Position numbers and translations under genes: made by a program. From Knufia peltigerae (Eukaryota > Ascomycota > Eurotiomycetes > Chaetothyriales > Trichomeriaceae), in assembly GCA_030247855.1 (NCBI GenBank), contig JAPDRN010000141.1:20591-84590 (forward strand): a stretch of DNA of 64,000 nt, given 5' to 3'. The notes below the pieces were generated by a model. The model was not told the DNA's origin and searched no databases. It worked only from the letters and a program-made list of their open reading frames with translations. Shown here piece after piece: positions 35,601-41,836 of the stretch (positions are counted from its first letter, which is position 1; the number at the start of each line of letters is the position of its first letter).

Positions 35601-36297
35601 GTCTTTGAAGGTATAGAGTCCTAGCTTTTCCCATTGCAGCCATCATGTTACGCCCGTCGGAGGATCTGAGTGCATCATCAAAACACTTCAAGGCTTGCTT
35701 GAGGGACTCGGCTCTTTCCGCATCAGCGCCCGCTCTCGTGGACGATTGCAGCGAAGCTCGAAGGAGGAAAAGAACGCCTCGTGTGAGGTAGAGGGGTGGG
35801 AAGGCAGGATTGATGCGCAAAGCATCGTTGATGGTCGTAGTGGCTTCTCGAAGATAGTGATCCTTGGTTTTCATATCGCTGTTCACTTGTGTCTCAGACA
35901 ACACGCGAGGAGCCTGTCGACTTTTGAAGAGGTCGAGCCACGCGACGCAGGCAAGGAGACTCAGCCGTTCTTTGGGACCACTACGTGCGAGCGACCCAAG
36001 ACCCTTGTCCAAGATCTCGAGAGCATGGTCTATTTGAGTCTGCTTCGCGTAGGCCAAGGCGATTGTTATCCATAAATTCTTTGCTGCCTTCTCATTTTCC
36101 AGCAATTGGCACAATTCGGTTGGATCGTCCAGGTGGTCTTCGAGGTTGACCTCGACGGCTTCGTCTGCATCAAGGCCACCAGACACAGGAATGTCGATGG
36201 CTGTTGGGATATCGACGAAGCGGGAGTCTGGGGTGATGCCACCCATGAGGCCATTAGAGGTGCTCGTCGTGCCATTTCTGGCCACTGCTGCCGCCAT
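32650..36297 (-). CDS. CTR9: Paf1 complex subunit Ctr9 (TPR protein)
   Basis: A single-exon gene of 1215 aa. After a short leader (DSRFVDIPTAIDIPV) the protein consists of consecutive tetratricopeptide repeats to about residue 900, with typical TPR positions such as ALQTYQDVLAKMPG, AKAAWERSLALTPES and AYEFFDKALQLDPKNAYSAQG. A long Arg/Lys/Glu coiled-coil segment (~930-1020) and a very acidic C-terminus with basic nuclear-localisation-like patches follow. This matches Ctr9, the scaffold of the Paf1 complex, which travels with RNA polymerase II and promotes H2B ubiquitylation and H3K4/K36 methylation (family knowledge). The ATG at 36297 is the first in frame. Long opposite-strand ORFs across the charged tail are shadows of its repetitive codons. 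Confidence 0.94.
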   Translation of the reverse strand: MAAAVARNGTTSTSNGLMGGITPDSRFVDIPTAIDIPVSGGLDADEAVEVNLEDHLDDPTELCQLLENEKAAKNLWITIALAYAKQTQIDHALEILDKGLGSLARSGPKERLSLLACVAWLDLFKSRQAPRVLSETQVNSDMKTKDHYLREATTTINDALRINPAFPPLYLTRGVLFLLRASLQSSTRAGADAERAESLKQALKCFDDALRSSDGRNMMAAMGKARTLYLQRQFAPALQTYQDVLAKMPGLTDPDPRIGIGCCLWQLGFPDRAKAAWERSLALTPESKVAHALLGVYYLHESAKYPASDPQFNILYKKAISEHTKKAYTIDKNFPLSCATFASYFLLTGRYDTVEPLARKAIEQTDINAIASDGWYLLARKEHNKGDLAKANECYTRADQARGGLDKGYFPAKFGLIQIMVQSQDTQGAKFRLESLGQLNKHVEAMTLLGCIYAEEAFSTQTAITKEDKAASARKAITLFENVRKTWKDEKSRAKADESVLLYLARLYEQENPIESLKCLQQVEAMQLEKIPDEDRPEPNEDEAAYIAQMRENLPPQLLNNMACFLYGQESFSLARETFQIALNACVKLTEKQEAEKKAAEEDKMSSEDVDNSDTDALVTTISYNLARTYEALGLVAEAQKVYEGLLGRHADYTDALARLAYIALETSPRDEGPRKINAVYQSDYGNTEVRALMGWYHHSAKKKTNNIAEDAENRHYKHTLQGYDKHDLYSLTGMGNVHLTIARDMPRNTDQEKEKRSKMYAKAYEFFDKALQLDPKNAYSAQGIAIALCDDKKSYSDALQIFTKVKDTLRDASVNINLGHVMTELRQYQRGIDNYEIALRKETKGENAQLLACLARAWLLKGKADRSIASLNTALDYMKRALATQEDSPHLQFNVAFIQFQIAQHVNQAKETDRTLSDVDAAITGLEQAIETFEQVAQHKQPPYPRSALEQRAAMGKNTMRNQLERQRARQATYEAENATRLQEAIEKRQEELRRREEASKRRREEEEERAKKIADERRKIVEETEKLAEQLRAEAAAREAAEYTDDEETGERVKRKSKKTSTKRKKRDDEDGFIDNDGDVSDGRSEKSVSRTPLSGSDNEASTEKPKKKKRKLERKSKAKEPRKNDKYKSAAVVVDSDSELEDEPEAVPTPDVDPDTPASPASDRDEEMADTRDEEEEVSAQPPRQRKQLRTIADDDDDEDEDEEAMNGHAES

Positions 36298-37433
36298 TAT
36301 GAATGTTTAGAATATGATGAGGGATTCTTGTGGTTTTGCGACTCAAGACATTTTGAAGGAGGATCGAGGTCAGAGACGGGTATGAGGAGCGGAGACTTCA
36401 ATGAGCCTTACTATTGTCGATGAACGCGCATGAATTTTTCTCAATATGCGACCACAGCGCGCCAGCTGGTGTTGACAGTGAAAGAGGAATTCACTGAGGG
36501 TGAAGATGTACCCAAAAGTTTCTCCGCTCCGCGGCCACGAAGCCGGGATGCAAACATTCACTGAAGAGTTTTACGCCACCGTAGTATGGTACTTTGGAGC
36601 ATACGGGTCTAAGCGACGGAGTACCCAATATGATTTGGCCCCAGCAGCCTTCCTACTCGTACGTCCTCGGGACGAATTTGCTGATATCGGGCCTTGTACC
36701 TTGCATAGCACGCGTGTCTATTTACTTGAAAATACTTGCTAGAACATAAAGAAAGTCCATTATACTCGATCGCAGGGAAAAAAAGTGGAGGCGTGTAGAG
36801 GGGGAAAAAGGATGCCAAGTATGAGATTTTAACCCAACTTCTTTTGAATCAATCCATGTTTGATATGGGGGTATAGGCCGTGACAAAGATGTGTTCTAGC
36901 TGAGATCGCCGATGTATTGTTACTCTGGGGTAACTAAGGATTGGCTTGGACAATAATTAGCACGGAAAGATTCAGAAGGTAACGCTGTGGGCAGCGACAC
37001 CAGACCTGCCCTCATGTCCTAGAATAGATCTCGCTATCGAGGCCAGATCACCTATCCAAATGGTATTTATGCTCGACTCTTGTGCCGCGAAAGGAGTCTC
37101 TATGCACGTATAGTGCTCTACAGTTACTTCTAAAGACTGACCTGTGCTCTCTAATGCTGGGGATGCAGGGTCAGGTGGACTTGATGTAAACTCGAGCTTC
37201 GGTATGCAAAGTGTTATGTGATTTATGTCCTTTTCTTTGCCAAACGAGCTCCTATGATCATGGAGAGCTAATAGTCGACTACACCGAAAAGAAAGCATGA
37301 CTTCTGAGAGTGCAAAGAGAGTCGGAACGACCCACGGGATACCAATGTGCGCGTTGACCGCAGCCCCGTGCATAAACCCTCTTGTCGAGTGATATGAGGC
37401 CTCCAGCTTGTGATGGGAAGAGGTGGCAAGCTG
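36298..37433. other. Intergenic: CTR9 promoter, possible extra exon
   Basis: A 1.1-kb region. The minus frame at 36972-37373 has a coding-like second half (QSLEVTVEHYTCIETPF, INTIWIGDLASIARSIL) and might be a terminal exon of the unrecognised gene that I end at 37434, reached through an intron I could not define. A CGGAGTAC word lies near 36617. Confidence 0.35.
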
Positions 37434-38278
37434 TTACTCTGAAATCCGAGGCTGTCCGAATTGCTCAAGTGTCCGAGTGCTGAAGGCATGAGAAGAACTC
37501 GTTACTGGGGGAAGTGGAGATATTTCAGACGCCAATTCCTGCAGGAAATCCGCGTACCGATGAATGCATGTTCCACTCTTCCAGAGATCTGCCAAGGCAC
37601 GACTGACACCATTGTGGCCGTCTCGAACCCGTACTGCTTGAAGGAAATCTGCTGAGTCGTTGAGGTTGATCTGTCCACGCTTGATCCTACGGGTTGATCC
37701 ATGTCGTCTGAAATCCTCGATGGTTGCGACATGAGGGCGATTATCGTTCAGAACGAGGACGAAGGTGTTACAACATGTAGCCCTCGCAGTGGCGATTTCA
37801 AATTGGAGAAACCCTGTGCATCGTGTTAGCAAATCCGTGGCCTTTCGATTGCATCTAATCAACACTTGCCATCTAGTGCTGTCGAAGTGACGACGTCCAG
37901 GTAGAGTACCACGTCCCGTGGATGCCGCTTGGCGTCTGATGCGGCCTGATTCACTCTCGCCCAGTGAGACGATCGCATCCATTCGTCATTGTCCTCGGTC
38001 GACCACTTTTCTTTCCGATAGAGCAAACGAACCGTAGCCACAGTCTTTCTTGGTTCCCCTTATAAATTTGGCGTCTGAAGCCCGGCAGTTGTGAAGTAGA
38101 CTTTGCCTTCCCCAAGAGCGTGTCCAGCCTCCTTCAGGGCCAACAGTGTCTTTACCTCCAGGGAAAGTGGTCGGCCCTTTCTGATGTCGTCAATGTCGTT
38201 ACGCCATCGAACGGAGCCGTCTGGCAAAGGCGTCAAGTTCCAGCGCTCAGTCTTCGCAATATCGTTTAGAAGAACCAT
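37434..38278 (-). CDS. Unrecognised protein, multi-exon, model incomplete
   Basis: No family was recognised. Three pieces read in the same direction: a 5' piece from ATG 38278 (MVLLNDIAKTERWNLTPLPD), a middle piece at ~38050-37870 (TVRLLYRKEKWSTEDNDEWM, HPRDVVLYLDVVTSTALDG) and a 3' piece at 37813-37434 (GFLQFEIATARATCCNTFVL, RVRDGHNGVSRALADLWK). The last two join in phase through a 56-nt intron with a GCAAGT donor, GCTAACA branch and GCACAG acceptor. The first junction is unclear: GTAAAG near 38160 to AAAG at ~38045, or a GC-AG intron ending in TATAAG, both preserve frame but have weak ends. An upstream in-frame ATG at 38389 would crowd the neighbouring plus-strand gene. The composition suggests a soluble protein. 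Confidence 0.45.
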
Positions 38279-38445
38279 TTTGGAGCAGTTGAGGGGAAGA
38301 GACTTGTGTAGGTAGGAAGCAAGGGCTGGGGTTGAACATTGAATCTGCATTTGTATGCACAAAGGGATAAGTGTTTCCACGGCAGTCACTGCTTCACATT
38401 CAAGCTAATGCAAGCACCCTAGTCCAATGAGCCAGACTTCGGGTT

Positions 38446-39171
38446 TTGGCTCGCCAGTTCAATGTCAAATTGCAGGGAGTAGAGCTGGACTTCCTTCCCA
38501 CCAGCTGGGACCTCAACAACCCTTCAAGCGCCATCTCCTACCAGAGCTTTGTGGAAAACTTCTATGATGCCATGATACGCCCTGCAAATGCGACAGCTCA
38601 ACAAATGGAAGAATTCTTGGCTCTCATCACTTTCAACAACCACTTCTTCCGAATCGCTGCCATGGAGATAGTTGAACTTCGACACGACCAGTCTCATGTA
38701 GAGGATCCATCTTGGTCGGCACAATTGAAAATGCTTTGTTCCGAAACAAAAACATATCGGCCACTCCCTCCTCAAGTTACACGCGTCCACGATGAGCATG
38801 ACTTGGTGAAGAAGTCGTTTGCCGGTAGATTTCAGGGTGTCTTGCATCCGTTCCGAAAAGATTCTGTCGATCCTGACACCGCCATGTTGGCAACATTCGC
38901 CGGAGACTTAGTCGCCGTTCTGTATACTGGCTCCTTCCGCATCCGCAGAGACGAAGCATTCATGAACTTCATCCGGACCAATCATGCCAGGGGAAAAGGA
39001 CCAGTCGCTGAGACTCTGTCGAACCAGGATGAAGGTATCCCATCATCACGCGAAGTGGCTATGTCAGATGCTCAGGACGAGGCTCAACAAAGCCCAGAAT
39101 CAGACAGCAGCTATGATAGTCCACTGGTTGGCCCCAACAAACGCCGCAAGCTTTCCTCAAACAGACATTGA
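38446..39171 (+). CDS. Unrecognised protein, 5' end unresolved
   Basis: An open frame of 242 codons including the stop, with even composition (VELDFLPTSWDLNNPSSAIS, FVENFYDAMIRPANATAQQM, FAGRFQGVLHPFRKD, FAGDLVAVLYTGSFRIRRDE). It ends in an acidic/Ser stretch and a basic NKRRKL patch that could be a nuclear localisation signal. No family was recognised. The frame has no ATG at its 5' edge (the first codon is TTG, after an in-frame TGA at 38428). Either an upstream exon splices in, for example at TTGCAG ending at 38475, or translation starts at the in-frame ATG at 38572. It faces away from the preceding minus-strand gene with almost no spacer. Confidence 0.5.
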   Translation: MARQFNVKLQGVELDFLPTSWDLNNPSSAISYQSFVENFYDAMIRPANATAQQMEEFLALITFNNHFFRIAAMEIVELRHDQSHVEDPSWSAQLKMLCSETKTYRPLPPQVTRVHDEHDLVKKSFAGRFQGVLHPFRKDSVDPDTAMLATFAGDLVAVLYTGSFRIRRDEAFMNFIRTNHARGKGPVAETLSNQDEGIPSSREVAMSDAQDEAQQSPESDSSYDSPLVGPNKRRKLSSNRH

Positions 39172-39831
39172 AGACATTGTTCTTAAAAGGGCGGAAGAAA
39201 CTGCAACCAGTGGAGATGACACCGGGGGCTCTCCTTTCAACTGATTCAACTTCGAGACTGAGCCATGCAACGGATGTTTAGCGATGAGATAGGCCGTGGT
39301 TTGATTGGAGCACGCTACTCTCACGGTGCTGCATGGATGGTTACCAGTTTTGGTGTTGATTTGAATGCAAAGGTGTCCCGGCCAGAGGGTGAAAAGAGTA
39401 TTCAAATCTTCTATCATTAACTTCTCAATATGTGTGTCCAATAACATCTCAATGCCTCAATCCCTTGTCGTAGACTTCTTATGTATGTTGCTGGTGCAGA
39501 TCGCGTACGAGGCGGGTCTTGGCATCCCTTCTTGCAAATTCCACTGGTCATGGCATTTGGACTTTTTCAGTTTCATCACTGATTTATAGACTTTTAGATC
39601 TCAGTGGCAATAAAAACTAGGTATGTATGAGATAGGACTGCTTGGTGAGAAAGCTATGGTATGTGTTTCAGTTGACCTAGAAAAGCTCACTACCTCAGAG
39701 CCATCTCGTATGGAGTACTTGTTAGCCGAGTCCAGCAAATCACCGTGGGAGGTGGAGCCACTTGGGGCAACGTTGAGAAATTATAACAATATAGTTGGGA
39801 CCGTGAAAAAAGCTACCACAATCCGCCTTGC
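39172..39831. other. 5' flank of the interrupted tRNA gene
   Basis: A 660-nt region with no protein gene. An AT-rich stretch (TTATAACAATATAG, 39781-39794) lies 38-51 nt upstream of the tRNA and could serve as a TATA-like TFIIIB site. Confidence 0.4.
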
Positions 39832-39846
39832 GGTCTGTTAGCTCAG

Positions 39847-39899
39847 GTTAGTTCACATTTGCTACAATGTGATATTGTACAATCACTAATTCTCAACAG
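39847..39899 (+). other. GT-AG intron-like insertion 1 in tRNA-Ile (D loop, 15/16)
   Basis: A 53-nt insertion beginning GTTAGT and ending CAACAG, with CACTAAT, a CTRAY-type branch site, just before the end. It splits the A box (TAGCTCAG followed by TTGG in the spliced form). Lengths and signals match the mRNA introns of this window. Confidence 0.8.
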
Positions 39900-39910
39900 T
39901 TGGTTAGAGC

Positions 39911-39964
39911 GTAAGCATTTCGCCTACTATTGACGCGATCACCCTTATACTCACATAACTCCAG
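39911..39964 (+). other. GT-AG intron-like insertion 2 in tRNA-Ile (25/26)
   Basis: A 54-nt insertion beginning GTAAGC and ending CTCCAG. The branch-like site is weaker (ATAAC near the 3' end, TTGAC further in). It sits between the D stem and G26. Sliding by one base is possible but loses GT-AG. Confidence 0.75.
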
Positions 39965-39976
39965 GTGGTGCTAATA

Positions 39977-39993
39977 ACTTCAATGTTATGTAT
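39977..39993 (+). other. Canonical tRNA intron at 37/38
   Basis: A 17-nt insertion directly 3' of A37, the standard position for eukaryotic tRNA introns. GTTAT inside it (39985-39989) can pair with ATAAC of the anticodon loop and intron start. This is the anticodon-intron helix expected by the tRNA splicing endonuclease. Confidence 0.85.
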
Positions 39994-40015
39994 ACGCCAA
40001 GGTCATGGGTTCGAC

Positions 40016-40068
40016 GTAAGCTCTCATTACTCCTGCACAATATACAACATCTAACATTCCATGTTCAG
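40016..40068 (+). other. GT-AG intron-like insertion 3 in tRNA-Ile (T loop, 59/60)
   Basis: A 53-nt insertion beginning GTAAGC and ending GTTCAG, with a perfect CTAAC branch site 14-18 nt before its end. It splits the B box, leaving GGTTCGAC without the terminal CC. Confidence 0.85.
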
Positions 40069-40082
40069 CCCCATATGGACCA

Positions 40083-40086
40083 TTTT
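40083..40086 (+). terminator. Weak T4 stop after tRNA-Ile
   Basis: TTTT follows the discriminator base directly. Four T is a minimal Pol III terminator and likely leaky in fungi, so read-through to the T9 run downstream is possible. Confidence 0.5.
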
Positions 40087-40108
40087 GTTCAAGATTTTCC
40101 CATCCTGT

Positions 40109-40125
40109 CTGGGTTCAATTCCCAG
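40109..40125 (+). promoter_or_regulatory. Orphan T-arm with intact B box
   Basis: CTGGG, loop TTCAATT and CCCAG form a perfect 5-bp/7-nt T arm containing a consensus B box (GGTTCAATTCC, 40112-40122). There is no matching D or anticodon arm around it. It begins 27 nt after the tRNA-Ile end. It could be an external B box recruiting TFIIIC to the interrupted gene, or the remnant of a second tRNA (the T arm resembles tRNA-Pro). Confidence 0.6.
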
Positions 40126-40132
40126 CGTGATA

Positions 40133-40141
40133 TTTTTTTTT
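40133..40141 (+). terminator. T9 run, probable Pol III terminator
   Basis: Nine consecutive T lie 7 nt after the orphan T arm and 50 nt after the tRNA-Ile end. This is long enough to stop Pol III efficiently. Confidence 0.55.
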
Positions 40142-40849
40142 CCAGTTTTTGTTTGTTGTGGGTTCCTTTCAGGTGGGTCAGCGATGCAAAGAGAATGCAC
40201 AATACTGCTGTGTATATGGCTCAAGGCTTCACAGAGCTCTGAATACTTCTCAATCCACTGAAGCCTCGACTCATCATCACGAAATAAGATATCGTCTTTC
40301 TGCTCCGAGACCGGTTATACTTTCAGTCACGAAGACCATCCGTGATCGTTTTCATTCGCGCAGTTCTAGAGGAATCTACATACAGTCTGTCAGCGTCCCA
40401 TTGAATCGGCCTTTGATGACCTATCGATGCTGACGAGCACTATTCTACTCGCGGGGTTTCCACCCCACAACCCTCTCTCTGACTTGCTTCCACTCCAAAG
40501 ACTGTGCGCGAATTGAAGTCTACCCGTTTTCGAGGCATGTCTTACTTCGCTACAGAGGAGCTGAAACCACATTTTAGTAGGAAGTGGTATCGTAAGTAAG
40601 CAGCGACGATCTTGGGAGCCTGAAACAAGCTCCTTTCCAAAAGGTATATAAACCGATCAACCGATCAACCCATAACCCCAAGCTTCGTTCCTGAGCAAGG
40701 AACTCCTCGTGTTTTGTTATAACCGCATCGTGCGCGCACATCGCCCGTCTTGGACCCCGGCCTAATCAAAACCACAATCTCATTTTTCAACAGTCATTGT
40801 ATGTACGCTGTCAGGGTAACATACAGAGTACTTCAGCAAGCCTTCAGTC
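40142..40849. other. Intergenic: tRNA 3' flank and ABM-gene promoter
   Basis: A 708-nt region. A TATA-like TATATAA lies near 40645 and a direct repeat (CCGATCAA twice, ~40652-40668) lies upstream of the ABM gene. Nothing else was supported. Confidence 0.45.
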
Positions 40850-41660
40850 ATGGCGCCGGTCACTGAGGTTGTTCTTGCTCCCATGTCAGACGAAAAGATA
40901 CCCGACGACTACGATAGCGAACTGGGCAAGACGTTCAAAGAACTCCTCATGACCATCGTGGCTCAGGATGGCTGCCAGCGACTTCTCTGGGGTCAACAAG
41001 TGGAAAACCCTGCGATTATGACCCTCTTTATCGACTGGGACAGTGTGGACCATCACAAGAAATTCATTGCTTCAGAGTGAGTAATTTACCATGGTGTACC
41101 ATTTTCTCACCCATTAGTTATGCTCAAGCACTCGCAAGTTGCATGCAGCCAAAAAGCAAAAAAAAGGCAAAAAAGCACAAAGCTAATAACTACTGTAAAA
41201 CCCCGGCAGAACTTATAAGCCATTCATGGACAAGGTTGCAGGGATTCTGAAAGGTTCCATGACCATGTACCACGTCGGTATCGAGCCACACCCACCGACG
41301 GCCGCGCTTGTGGGAAGCACACCCCAGGTGACGGAGTTCATCATGGCGTACTTTCCCAAGGACTACTCCGCCGAGGACCGAAAGACCTTTGACGAAGGAA
41401 TGCGCGCCTTTGGAGAAGCCGTTTCCAAGACGTCCCAAGGGTACAAGACATCAGTGGGTGGCTTCATCGAGGAAGAAGTCGTCGACCCTAAAACCTCGGA
41501 ACCCTGTTTGGGCTATGTGGCCCTTGTTGGCTGGGAAAGTGTGCAAGCTCACTTGAGCTACAGAGAGACCCAGGCCTTCAAGGACAACATCCACTATCTG
41601 AGGGGAGCAAAGGATTTGAAGAATGTCGTCGTCTTCCATGTTGACGCGAAGCCGATCTGA
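40850..41660 (+). CDS. ABM-like (dimeric alpha/beta barrel) protein
   Basis: Exons 40850-41076 and 41210-41660 give 225 aa. The 133-nt intron has GTGAGT, AGCTAAT and GGCAG. The protein appears to be two related ferredoxin-like halves: residues ~1-105 with LLWGQQVENPAIMTLFIDWD and HHKKFIA, and ~110-225 with CLGYVALVGWESVQAHLSYR and VVVFHVDA. The W.S...H...F/R signature after a strand is typical of ABM-type dimeric alpha/beta-barrel proteins (family knowledge), many of which are cofactor-free monooxygenases or heme/quinone-acting enzymes. Nothing shows a substrate. It converges on an Ldh2-family dehydrogenase 176 nt away, and both look like accessory metabolism. The start is the first ATG after a CT-rich leader. 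Confidence 0.72.
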
Positions 41661-41836
41661 GCGACCAGCAAGCAGGGGATGAGATGGGATTTGGGATAAG
41701 CGGAGTGTAATCATTCCAGTTCACGCTCCTAACATGAAATACATATCCAAGAACAACAATTAGACAATCTTTGGTCCATAAATTCCTTCCTTCTCGCCCC
41801 ACGTACATTGAGAACGCTCCGGTACATTTCCCAGAC

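Larger units (their letters stand above)
39832..40082 (+). tRNA. tRNA-Ile(AAU) interrupted by four insertions
   Basis: Exon segments are 39832-39846, 39900-39910, 39965-39976, 39994-40015 and 40069-40082. They join to a 74-nt tRNA up to discriminator A73. Acceptor stem GGTCTGT pairs with ATGGACC (two G-U pairs). D arm: GCTC/GAGC with loop AGTTGGTTA. Anticodon arm: TGGTG/CGCCA with loop CTAATAA, so the anticodon is AAU (inosine at 34 expected). Variable loop: AGGTC. T arm: ATGGG/CCCAT with loop TTCGACC. T8, A14, G15-C48, G18G19, T33, G53-C61, T54T55C56 and A58 are all present. The 37/38 insertion is an ordinary tRNA intron; the other three resemble spliceosomal introns. No TTTT occurs before 40083. 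The intact stems argue against a relic. Whether it is transcribed and matured is unknown. Confidence 0.88.

Noticed and set aside
39832..40082. BHB-type (archaeal or algal style) multiple tRNA introns
   Set aside because: The three long insertions have GT-AG ends and branch-like sites, and I see no bulge-helix-bulge pairing at their borders. Only the 17-nt insertion fits the endonuclease type.
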